Below are positions 21,828 to 29,806 of a stretch of DNA of 36,589 bases, piece after piece; position 1 is the first letter of the stretch; every line of letters starts with the position of its first letter. The stretch is taken from assembly GCA_031257795.1 (NCBI GenBank), contig JAIRNW010000041.1, forward strand, positions 1 to 36,589, read 5' to 3'. This stretch comes from Holosporales bacterium. Its GTDB lineage: Bacteria > Pseudomonadota > Alphaproteobacteria > BNTO01. The notes beneath the pieces were generated by a model that worked only from the letters and a program-made list of their open reading frames with translations, was not told where the DNA came from and ran no database searches. The translations under genes and the position numbers were made by a program.

Positions 21828-21944
21828 AGCCGATCACAAGTGAACTATGGGTTCGTTGCTTCGATGCTCGAATGCTCACGTACCATAAGTGCGCTGGGCT
21901 TCTGCGCTTCGAGGCGCCTGCCCACAATTCACTTGTGATCGGCT
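21828..21944 (-). repeat. Palindromic element R10 (arm type A, short core, reverse) between rpoA and rplQ
   Basis: Arms AGCCGATCACAAGTGAACTATGGG / CCCACAATTCACTTGTGATCGGCT around GCTCGAATGCTCACGTACCATAAGTGCGCTGGGCTTCTGCGCTTCGAGGCGCC. Confidence 0.88.
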
Positions 21945-21946
21945 GA

Positions 21947-22100
21947 AGCTAAACACAAGTGAACTGTGGGTTTGTTGCTTCGAGTCTCGAATGCTCACGT
22001 ACCATAAGTGCGCTGAGCATTCGAGCAGCACAAGGCTCCTGGCAAAGTCGCAGACTTTGTCGGGGCGTTGATGCAACGAATCCACAAACTTTTTGTGGCT
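21947..22100. repeat. Palindromic element R11, chimeric (type A left arm, type B' right arm, long core)
   Basis: Left AGCTAAACACAAGTGAACTGTGGG (type A), right CCACAAACTTTTTGTGGCT (type B'). Contains GGCAAAGTCGCAGACTTTGTCGGGGCG. Confidence 0.75.
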
Positions 22101-22118
22101 GGATATAAGGAGGGTATG

Positions 22119-22568
22119 ATGAGGCATGGTATAGCACACAGAAAATTAAATAGAACTTCAGAGCATCTCCAGGCGATGTTTAAGAATATGATTTGTTCGC
22201 TGGTTAAGCATGAGCAAATCAGCACGACCTTGCCAAAAGCAAAAGAGCTGCGTCCGCTTGCAGAAAAGCTTATTTCTCTAGGGAAAAGATACAAAAGCTG
22301 CTGTGAATCCGAAAAGCTGCATGTTCGCAGGCTTGTTTTGCGCAAGGTCGGCGGAGACGTGGAAGCGGCCGACAAGGTTATTGGAAGCCTCGCAGAGCGC
22401 TTTAGCTCTCGAAACGGCGGCTTCCTGCGGATTGTACGGAACGGTTTTCGCTATGGTGACAGGGCGCCTATGGCAATCATTAGTATGGTCGGGATTGATC
22501 CGGCGGCGGAGGGCGACGCTGCTACTGTTGCAGACAAAGGCGCCCTTTCCGGCGAAGAGGCGAATTAG
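22119..22568 (+). CDS. rplQ: 50S ribosomal protein L17
   Basis: MRHGIAHRKLNRTSEHLQAMFKNMICSLVKHEQISTTLPKAKELRPLAEKLI. SD is AAGGAGGG. Confidence 0.96.
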   Translation: MRHGIAHRKLNRTSEHLQAMFKNMICSLVKHEQISTTLPKAKELRPLAEKLISLGKRYKSCCESEKLHVRRLVLRKVGGDVEAADKVIGSLAERFSSRNGGFLRIVRNGFRYGDRAPMAIISMVGIDPAAEGDAATVADKGALSGEEAN

Positions 22569-22577
22569 GAGGCGGCC

Positions 22578-22622
22578 TAAGAATCTGTTTACATACGTCC
22601 AACAGGTTCTATACTTATCTCA
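22578..22622 (+). repeat. Coreless mini-palindrome resembling type C arms
   Basis: TAAGAATCTGTTTACATACGTCCAACAGGTTCTATA: AGAATCTGTT / AACAGGTTCT, resembling the outer ends of R3 and R15 without a core. Confidence 0.5.
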
Positions 22623-22716
22623 CCTGACTCTCGGGTGTCTCCCGCAGATGAATTGCGACATCCGAGTCGAGAAAAGTCCTGGTTTTCAGGTTCGAAATGT
22701 ATAAGTAAGAGGGTTT

Positions 22717-23340
22717 GTGAAAATGGAAGAAGAGGAATCGCTTAAGGTTGCGGAGTCGTGCGATAGTGACGATGACGGCGGCGGTGCGGCGCCCGTTTCA
22801 TTGAGTACGGCGTGTGCGCTGCTAGACAAGCTTGCCGAGGTTTTTACAAATAACCAATTAAGCGAAATTAAATTTGAAGTTGGCGGTTGTAAAGTATATT
22901 TAGCCAAGAAAGAAGAGAAAAAAGGGCCGTATGCTGCTGAGTTAGACTATTCTGCAGTGTCGGACCTTTTGCGTGGCGTGGCTCACGAGCAGCAGGTTTG
23001 CGAGGCGCTGCCGGTTGCTGGACAGGTTTCTGCCGTTGCCGCGGCTTCTTCAGGGCCCGCTCATCCGCCGCCCGCAATTGCGGCGGAAATTGATTATAGG
23101 ACGCACCCAGGAACCATAAAGTCGCCTATGGTTGGTGTTGTTTACACCGCGCCAGAACCCGGAAGCGCTCCTTTTGTGAGGGTTGGGGACACTGTAAACC
23201 AGGGGCAGACGCTGCTGATCGTTGAGGCGATGAAGGTTCTGAATCCTATTAAGGCGACTAAGGCTGGGGTGGTTACGGCAGTTTTGGTGCACGACCAAAA
23301 ACCCGTAGAATATGATGAACCGCTCATCGTCATAGAGTAA
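22717..23340 (+). CDS. accB: Biotin carboxyl carrier protein of acetyl-CoA carboxylase
   Basis: IKSPMVGVVYTAPEPGSAPFVRVGDTVNQGQTLLIVEAMKVLNPIKATKAGVV, biotinyl-Lys EAMK motif. Confidence 0.93.
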   Translation: MKMEEEESLKVAESCDSDDDGGGAAPVSLSTACALLDKLAEVFTNNQLSEIKFEVGGCKVYLAKKEEKKGPYAAELDYSAVSDLLRGVAHEQQVCEALPVAGQVSAVAAASSGPAHPPPAIAAEIDYRTHPGTIKSPMVGVVYTAPEPGSAPFVRVGDTVNQGQTLLIVEAMKVLNPIKATKAGVVTAVLVHDQKPVEYDEPLIVIE

Positions 23341-23440
23341 CCCAGTTACCGAAAGTTTGCTGGTTCGTCGAACAGCACCACAACAAAGTCTGCGACTTTG
23401 CCTGGAGCCCGAAGTTGCTCGGCTCGAGCGGCAAAGTTTT
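23341..23440 (-). repeat. Truncated or degenerate palindromic element R12 (long-core module, reverse)
   Basis: ACCCAGTTACCGAAAGTTTGCTGGTTCGTCGAAC..CCACAACAAAGTCTGCGACTTTGCCTGGAGCCCGAAG. No clear right arm. Confidence 0.6.
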
Positions 23441-23514
23441 TCCCTTCCATCCCCAGTCTCTTTTGTGTATCCTGAGTGTAAGGGTTGTTTTGATCATTGT
23501 AAAAGTAGGCTTTA

Positions 23515-23636
23515 TACCCAGCCACAAAAAGTTTGAGAGTTCGTTGCTTCGATGTTCGGCTTGAGCAGTACGTTAAAGTACAGCTCTGCGTCTGCGCTTC
23601 GAGGTTCCTGCTCTCAACGCTTTTTGTGGCTAGGTA
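23515..23636 (-). repeat. Palindromic element R13 (arm type B', short core, reverse)
   Basis: Arms TACCCAGCCACAAAAAGTTTGAGAG / CTCTCAACGCTTTTTGTGGCTAGGTA. Core contains GAGCAGTACGTTAAAGTACAGCTCTGCGTCTGCGCTTCGAGG. Confidence 0.85.
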
Positions 23637-23704
23637 CATTCTTTTATAACAAGGAATGTACTTGCAAAAACTTTGATCGCAAATAAAAGGAAAGGACTAT
23701 AGCT

Positions 23705-24259
23705 ATAAAAACGCGAGATGCTCTAGGCGGAAAGTGTGGAGAAAAGCAGAAAACCGACTCGCTCAGAGTGAATGAAGAGATTGTTGGGGTCCACGAGGTT
23801 AGGCTGGTAGACTCGCTTGGCAATGCGGCCGGCGTTGTTAGTCTGGCAGAGGCCCTTGCTGCGGCAAATGGGCAGGGAATGGATTTGGTGGAGATTTCCC
23901 CAAAGGTTGTTCCGCCGGTTTGCAAGCTCATGAACTACGGGAAGTTTCTGTACGAGCAGAAAAAGAAGAAGCATGAGGCGAAGAAGCATCAGAAAATCGT
24001 CGAGATTAAGGAGCTTCAGCTGCGTCCGGTGATAAATCAACACGACCTTGATGTCAAACTGAGGGCGGCCGTGAAGTTCCTCGAGCAAGGTGATAAAATC
24101 AAGTTTGTGATGAAATTCAGAGGACGTGAATTCAGCCATCAGGATCTCGGGTTGGACTTCCTTAATAAAATAGTTGAAAATCTCTCCGAAATAGCCAAGG
24201 TTGAGGTTCCGCCGAAGCTAGAGGGGAAGCAGTATGTTGTGGTTTTGGCGAGTAAGTAG
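23705..24259 (+). CDS. infC: Translation initiation factor IF-3, probable AUA start
   Basis: IF-3 body RVNEEIVGVHEVRLVDSLGNAAGVVSLAEALAAANGQGMDLVEISPKVVPPVCKLMNYGKFLYEQKKK. No in-frame ATG/GTG/TTG between the upstream stop and the GTG at 23768. AAAGGA SD lies 8 nt before ATA 23705, giving MKTRDALGGKCGEKQKTDSLRVNEEI. Confidence 0.85.
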   Translation: MKTRDALGGKCGEKQKTDSLRVNEEIVGVHEVRLVDSLGNAAGVVSLAEALAAANGQGMDLVEISPKVVPPVCKLMNYGKFLYEQKKKKHEAKKHQKIVEIKELQLRPVINQHDLDVKLRAAVKFLEQGDKIKFVMKFRGREFSHQDLGLDFLNKIVENLSEIAKVEVPPKLEGKQYVVVLASK

Positions 24260-24395
24260 CCTGTTGGCATGGTGATTTAAATTGGTCTTTTTCGCGTCAA
24301 ATCCGGTGCTCGAAGCTCATGTACGTTTAGTACATTCCGCTTCTGTGCTCCGTTTTTCTTGAAAAATACTCGATTTAAAGCTCATGTAAACGGGC
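24258..24395 (-). repeat. Palindromic element R14 (arm type C, short core, reverse) between infC and secG
   Basis: Arms AGCCTGTTGGCATGGTGATTTAAAT / ATTTAAAGCTCATGTAAACGGGCT. Core GGTGCTCGAAGCTCATGTACGTTTAGTACATTCCGCTTCTGTGCTCCG. Overlaps the infC stop. Confidence 0.8.
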
Positions 24396-24449
24396 TTTGA
24401 ATACAGCTAAGTCACAGTCGGTTTTTTTGTTTTTAATCAAGCGGGTGTT

Positions 24450-24989
24450 ATGATAGTTGCTTTTTTGATTCTCCACGTGTTTGTTACTATCGCCATGATC
24501 GGGCTGATATTGCTGCAAAAGAGTGACAGTTCCGGCCCTCTCGGGATCGGAGGAGGCGGCGGGCAGGGGTCATTATTCACTGCTCGCGGCGTTGCCAACG
24601 TCCTAACCAGAACAACTGCGGTTTTGGCCGCGCTCTTCATAGGAAATTGCATTTTAATTGGCGTGCTTACAGATCGCGAGTCGAAAGAAGAGGGCTCGTT
24701 CTTCACAAGCACGAAAAAGGCCAAACATAAAGCGGCTGATGCTGACGTAGACGCAAGCAAGGTGGATGCTGAAAAGACAAAAGCAGGCGAACATCCTCCA
24801 GCAGATAGCGGCAGCGCAGATAAGAACGCAATGCAATCAGCTGAGCCTAATGCAGAAGTCGAAGACGCTCCGGAAAGCAACAACGCCGACAACGGCGATG
24901 AGGATAATGACGCATCGGCTGACAGCAGCTCAGATGAGCAGAGTACAGAACCTGAGCCAACTGCCAACAGCGATGGTGGAGGGGAATGA
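24450..24989 (+). CDS. secG: Preprotein translocase subunit SecG with acidic C-terminal tail
   Basis: MIVAFLILHVFVTIAMIGLILLQKSDSSGPLGIGGGGGQGSLFTARGVANVLTRTTAVLAALFIGNCILIGVL, followed by an acidic tail of about 100 aa. Confidence 0.9.
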   Translation: MIVAFLILHVFVTIAMIGLILLQKSDSSGPLGIGGGGGQGSLFTARGVANVLTRTTAVLAALFIGNCILIGVLTDRESKEEGSFFTSTKKAKHKAADADVDASKVDAEKTKAGEHPPADSGSADKNAMQSAEPNAEVEDAPESNNADNGDEDNDASADSSSDEQSTEPEPTANSDGGGE

Positions 24990-26650
24990 ACGACTTCCTT
25001 TACGTAGACGAGCCCCGCTACATTTTTATTACCGGGGGGGTGATGTCTTCGCTTGGGAAGGGCCTGTCTGCAGCGTGTTTGGGGGCCCTTTTGCAGGCGC
25101 GCGGCTTCTCAGTTTGTATCAAAAAATTGGACCTCTACATAAATATTGACCCGGGAACGCTCAGCCCGTACCAGCACGGCGAGGTTTTCGTGACAGAAGA
25201 TGGCACTGAGGCCGACCTTGACCTCGGCCACTACGAACGCTACACAGGCCAAAACACCGGCAAGCAAAATTATCTGACTGCTGGAGTAGTGTATTCCAAT
25301 CTAATACAAAAAGAGCGGCGCGGCGAATATCTCGGCGTGACGGTTCAGGTTATTCCGCATGTTACAGACGAGATTAAGCGCTTCATCACTCAGGACGGCG
25401 GGCTTTTCGATTTCGTAATCATTGAGCTTGGCGGAACCGTTGGCGACATAGAGGGCGGGCCGTTCCTTGAGGCCGTTCGACAATTGCGCAACGAGTTTGG
25501 TCAACCGCAAACAATGTTCGTGCACCTAACGTACGTTCCCAACATGCGCGCAACAAATGAGCAGAAAACGAAGCCCACGCAGCACTCCGTGAAGGATCTG
25601 CTACATGCTGGGATTCAGCCGGACCTGATCTTGTGCCGCACCGAGCTCACATTGCAAGAGAGCACGAAAAGGAAAATTTCGCTTTTTTGCAATATTCCAC
25701 CAGATGACGTTATTGCCGCGCAGGACGAAACGAATCTGTATAAGCTTCCGCTGAATTACAGCAAAGAAGGGCTGGACGAGAGGGTCTGCCTGCATTTTGG
25801 GCTCAGCCACAAAAGGCACAAAATATCCGAAGATTGGCTGCAGAAGTGGCAAGTTCTAAACGCCTCATTAGAGCGCCCGCTTGCGGAGGTCAACGTTGTT
25901 ATCGTTGGGAAATACGTTGAAATGGAGGATTCGTATAAGTCGCTGAAAGAGGCGCTGGTTCATGCGGGCGGCAAACACAAAACCAAGGTCAACATTAAGT
26001 GGTGTAATGCGGAAACAACCGTCGATATTGTTGAGGCCCTGAAGGGGGCGGAGGCGATCATCGTCCCGGGGGGATTTGGGAATCGCGGAATAGAAAACAA
26101 GATCAATGCGATAAGATATGCTCGCGAGAATAATGTTCCTTTTTTGGGGATTTGTTTGGGGATGCAGCTGGCAATCGTGGAGGCGATGAGAAATATAGGC
26201 GGGATTGAAGACGCGAATTCAACGGAGTTTACGCGCGATTGTTCCCCTGTGATCTGTTTGATGTCTGAGTGGAATGATGATGGCGGGAATACGGTTGTAC
26301 GCTCTGAAGAGAGCGACATCGGGGGGACCATGCGGCTTGGGGCGTATAAGTGCCAATTGCTTGAGGGGTCGCTCGTTGAGGACGTGTACGGGGTCTCAAT
26401 TATTAGCGAGCGCCACAGGCATAGGTACGAGTTTAATTCGAGAAGGTTCGGAGAAAAATTGGAACAAACTGGGACTTTTATGGTTGGAAAGTCGCCAGAT
26501 GGGTCGCTCGTGGAGATCGTGGAGCGCCGGGATCATACGTGGTTCGTTGGAGTACAGTTCCACCCGGAATTTAAATCAAAACCACTGTCCCCTCACCCGT
26601 TGTTTGATTCGCTGATTGGAAAGATTGCTAAAAAACAATTTTTGTTGTAG
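24986..26650 (+). CDS. pyrG: CTP synthase
   Basis: RYIFITGGVMSSLGKGLSAACLGALLQARGFSV... class I GATase PFLGICLGMQLAIVEAMRN. 4-nt overlap with secG. Confidence 0.98.
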   Translation: MNDFLYVDEPRYIFITGGVMSSLGKGLSAACLGALLQARGFSVCIKKLDLYINIDPGTLSPYQHGEVFVTEDGTEADLDLGHYERYTGQNTGKQNYLTAGVVYSNLIQKERRGEYLGVTVQVIPHVTDEIKRFITQDGGLFDFVIIELGGTVGDIEGGPFLEAVRQLRNEFGQPQTMFVHLTYVPNMRATNEQKTKPTQHSVKDLLHAGIQPDLILCRTELTLQESTKRKISLFCNIPPDDVIAAQDETNLYKLPLNYSKEGLDERVCLHFGLSHKRHKISEDWLQKWQVLNASLERPLAEVNVVIVGKYVEMEDSYKSLKEALVHAGGKHKTKVNIKWCNAETTVDIVEALKGAEAIIVPGGFGNRGIENKINAIRYARENNVPFLGICLGMQLAIVEAMRNIGGIEDANSTEFTRDCSPVICLMSEWNDDGGNTVVRSEESDIGGTMRLGAYKCQLLEGSLVEDVYGVSIISERHRHRYEFNSRRFGEKLEQTGTFMVGKSPDGSLVEIVERRDHTWFVGVQFHPEFKSKPLSPHPLFDSLIGKIAKKQFLL

Positions 26651-26753
26651 TATGCCGGACTGCGGGGGGGCGGACTGCGGACTGCAGTTGGTTTGCTGTG
26701 CTCTGGTCACGATGAGAAGTGTTGGATCGTTCCATCCCTAGGAAAGAAGGTTT

Positions 26754-27395
26754 ATGTTTAGAAAAGAACTGCACAAGGAAAATCTAAAATTTTGCACAAC
26801 CCCGAATTTGTTGACATTTTCGCGAGTTGCTGCCGTTCCTTTGCTGGTTATTGCTTTTTTTATACGCGAGCCAATAGGGAACTACCTTGCCTTGTTTATC
26901 ATTATTGCTGCGAGTTTAACGGATTATGTGGACGGCTATATAGCGCGTCGCTTTTGCATGACCAGTAAGATCGGGGCTTTCCTCGATCCATTAGCAGACA
27001 AATTGCTGATATCTGTTGCCCTGCTTTTGCTTGCGGGAAGCGGGAAGATAGGTGGGTATGATCTCATCCCGGCCGCAATTATAATTTGTAGGGAGCTGAT
27101 TATTTCTGGGCTGCGAGAGTTTTTGGGGGCGATGGGGCTTGAGCTGCCGGTTTTGCTGCTTGCTAAATACAAAACAGCAGTACAAATGGTTGCTATTACT
27201 TGCTTGTTCTACAATGCGCAGGCCCCGGGGCAGCATCTAGTGCAGCTGATAGGCGAGCTTGCGTTGTGGGCAGCTTGTGTGCTTACGGTAATTACTGGCG
27301 CTAGATACGTGCTTTTGACGATTGGCTTTATAAAAAGCCTGCAATTGCAAAAACACAAGATAGAGGTACGCAGAAAGCGGCGCAGATCTGGCTGA
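26754..27395 (+). CDS. pgsA: CDP-diacylglycerol--glycerol-3-phosphate 3-phosphatidyltransferase
   Basis: CDP-alcohol phosphatidyltransferase motif DYVDGYIARRFCMTSKIGAFLDPLADK in a hydrophobic protein. Confidence 0.9.
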   Translation: MFRKELHKENLKFCTTPNLLTFSRVAAVPLLVIAFFIREPIGNYLALFIIIAASLTDYVDGYIARRFCMTSKIGAFLDPLADKLLISVALLLLAGSGKIGGYDLIPAAIIICRELIISGLREFLGAMGLELPVLLLAKYKTAVQMVAITCLFYNAQAPGQHLVQLIGELALWAACVLTVITGARYVLLTIGFIKSLQLQKHKIEVRRKRRRSG

Positions 27396-27416
27396 GCTGT
27401 CATTATTCTTTAACTG

Positions 27417-27440
27417 AGAACACGTTGACATAAGATTTAA
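27417..27440 (+). repeat. Solo type C arm (no core, no partner)
   Basis: GAGAACACGTTGACATAAGATTTAAA matches the left arms of R15 (GAACCCATTGACATAAGATTTAAATTG) and R17 (CCCCGTTGACATAAGATTTAAATTG). Confidence 0.7.
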
Positions 27441-27447
27441 ACAGAAC

Positions 27448-28452
27448 CTATTTTTCATCAGACAAAAGCAGTTCAAATTCCTCCGCCTGTTTGTTGTCTA
27501 TTGAATGTTGCAGCAGGTATTGCAGTTGAGGAGGTTTTTTTCCATTCAGTGAGGACGATACGATATACGCAATAACTGCCTTTGCTGGGGCGTGTGCGGT
27601 GTTTCCTGCTAACATTTTCTGCCCGACGAGAACAAGCAAACGGTACGGGAACATTAGCAGGAGTTGTTTAATTTTCTTACCAAGCCCACTGGATGTTGTG
27701 GGTTTGTCGCGCTTCTGCTTCGCGGCCATTGCTTCGGTCATGTGCTCTACTAATTGGTCTATGAGGAAGCTGATTTGCTCAATTGCAATCATTTCTTTCA
27801 ATTTTTCGATTTTGTGTGGAATCTTAGACAAGCCCTGCGGATTTTCCTTCTTCAAATCAGTTAAGACTTCGCGAACGAAAGACTCATACTGCCCAGCAAC
27901 TCCCTTTCTGCTTTCTAAATATTTCTCTATTGCCTGATGAAAGCATTTCGCGATTTCCTCGTCAGGAACGGTAACAGACGTTGTCGGGATTTTAATTAAC
28001 GAAAAGTCGCGGAGGTCGTCAGTTTTGTTTTGTTCATTCGCCGACTCGATACGCTGTTTCACCAACGTTCCTGCGCTTTTCCCTAAAATATAGACTCTAA
28101 AAATTTCTTTGAGCTCGAGATTCTTCAAAGAAGCGGTGCTTAGATGGAACAAAGTACTTAGTTCCGTGCAATTCAACCCTTCTCGAACTATTCCGAGGAT
28201 AAACGATACAAAGAAAACTTGATGCAACGTTGTTGCGTCTTTAAGTAACGCAACAATAGACCTCTTCAATTCTTTAGAGTCGGCATTCTTGCTCGCCCGT
28301 CCACCGCGTACAATTGCCTTGATGAATTCCTGACATTTGCTGCAGAACTTGAAATTTCCAAAAGTTGTTTCTTGCGCGCTGGTTGCGGTTTGACAACAAA
28401 AAACCAAAGCAATTAAACAACAGAGTCTTTTTGTAATTTCGAACCCGAACAC
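27448..28452 (-). CDS. Hypothetical protein with probable N-terminal signal peptide
   Basis: 334 aa; N-terminus MFGFEITKRLCCLIALVFCCQTATSAQETTFG looks like a signal peptide. No family recognised. 6 bp downstream of serS. Confidence 0.7.
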   Translation of the reverse strand: MFGFEITKRLCCLIALVFCCQTATSAQETTFGNFKFCSKCQEFIKAIVRGGRASKNADSKELKRSIVALLKDATTLHQVFFVSFILGIVREGLNCTELSTLFHLSTASLKNLELKEIFRVYILGKSAGTLVKQRIESANEQNKTDDLRDFSLIKIPTTSVTVPDEEIAKCFHQAIEKYLESRKGVAGQYESFVREVLTDLKKENPQGLSKIPHKIEKLKEMIAIEQISFLIDQLVEHMTEAMAAKQKRDKPTTSSGLGKKIKQLLLMFPYRLLVLVGQKMLAGNTAHAPAKAVIAYIVSSSLNGKKPPQLQYLLQHSIDNKQAEEFELLLSDEK

Positions 28453-28458
28453 AGCAAA

Positions 28459-29757
28459 CTACGAATATATAAAGCCCTCTCTGGCCTTAGTAATAATCTC
28501 AGCGTTCATATATTTCTGTAGCGCTTTAGGGATCGCAATGGTGCCGTCCGCCCTCTGGTAATTCTCCATAATAGCGATAACAGTGCGCCCGACAGCCAAT
28601 CCCGACCCATTCAGCGTGCACACAAAGTTCACGTTATTCTCGCTGTCCTTATACCTCGCCCCCATGCGGCGCGCCTGAAAATCCCCGCACATCGAACAAC
28701 TGGAGATCTCGCGGAATTTATTTTGTCCAGCCAGCCAAACCTCAATATCGTAAGTCTTGCGAGATGAAAAGCCCATGTCCCCAGTACACAAACAAACGGT
28801 TCTGTAAGTGAGCTCCAATTTCTGCAAGATATTCTCGGCAACTCCCGTCATCCTCTCGAGCTCATTTATTTCCTGTTCTGGTGTCGTGATGCTAACGAGC
28901 TCAACCTTACTGAATTGACGTTGCCTAAATATTCCGTGCATGTCTTTCCCGGCAGATCCCGCCTCAGACCGGAAGCATTGCGTGTACGCCGTAATGCGCA
29001 GCGGCAAATCTTTTTCCGATAAAATCTTTTCGCGCACAAGGTTCGTCAGGGCGACCTCCGCCGTTGGAATAAGCCACAGATTGTCCGTCGTTTGAAACTG
29101 ATCCTCGCGGAATTTCGGCAGCTGTCCCGTCCCGTACATGGCCTCCTCGTTCACCAAATGAGGCAGATATAGCTCTTCGTAGCCGTACTCTGATGTGTGG
29201 GTATCTAACATAAACTGGGCGACGGACCTCTCTAGCCTCGCGAGCGCCCCGATCAGCAACGAAAACCTGCTCCCAGAAATTTTTGTCGCGAGAAGTGGGT
29301 TCATGAGACCGAGTTGTTTGCCTAGGATATGGTGTTCTTGCGGGGTGAAATTAAAACACGGCTTACTTCCCCAGTATCGCACGGGAACATTGCTTCGCTC
29401 GTCCTTGCCCCTAGGGCAGGTAAAGTCCGGAATGTTAGGGATCTCCAGCATCATCATGTGGAACTTGGATCTCAACTCCTCGCACTCTGCCTCGCACTTG
29501 ACCAAACTCTCGCGCAACCGCACTCCCTCTGCCACAACCTCCGGTTCTTTGCTTGCGTCGCCATTCCCAGTTTTTATGGCTTGCAGGATTTTTGCATTTT
29601 GGTTTTTCCTTTCCAGGATGTCTTGTACTTTGGAGACGGCTGCCCTGTATTCCTTGTCTAGGCTCAGAAGCTCGCTGGACAGTGGGTCCTTCACGCGGGC
29701 AAGCAGCGCGTCATCTAGGATTTTAGGGTTCTCGCGAATCATTTTTATATCAAGCAT
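28459..29757 (-). CDS. serS: Serine--tRNA ligase
   Basis: MLDIKMIRENPKILDDALLARVKD... class II motifs TAEVALTNLVREKI, CFRSEAGSAGKDMHGIFRQRQFSKVELVSI, NGSGLAVGRTVIAIMENYQ. Confidence 0.97.
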   Translation of the reverse strand: MLDIKMIRENPKILDDALLARVKDPLSSELLSLDKEYRAAVSKVQDILERKNQNAKILQAIKTGNGDASKEPEVVAEGVRLRESLVKCEAECEELRSKFHMMMLEIPNIPDFTCPRGKDERSNVPVRYWGSKPCFNFTPQEHHILGKQLGLMNPLLATKISGSRFSLLIGALARLERSVAQFMLDTHTSEYGYEELYLPHLVNEEAMYGTGQLPKFREDQFQTTDNLWLIPTAEVALTNLVREKILSEKDLPLRITAYTQCFRSEAGSAGKDMHGIFRQRQFSKVELVSITTPEQEINELERMTGVAENILQKLELTYRTVCLCTGDMGFSSRKTYDIEVWLAGQNKFREISSCSMCGDFQARRMGARYKDSENNVNFVCTLNGSGLAVGRTVIAIMENYQRADGTIAIPKALQKYMNAEIITKAREGFIYS

Positions 29758-29806
29758 GATAATTCTCCAAGTGAATAAAATGGGGCGACGGTAGGAACTG
29801 AAACAC

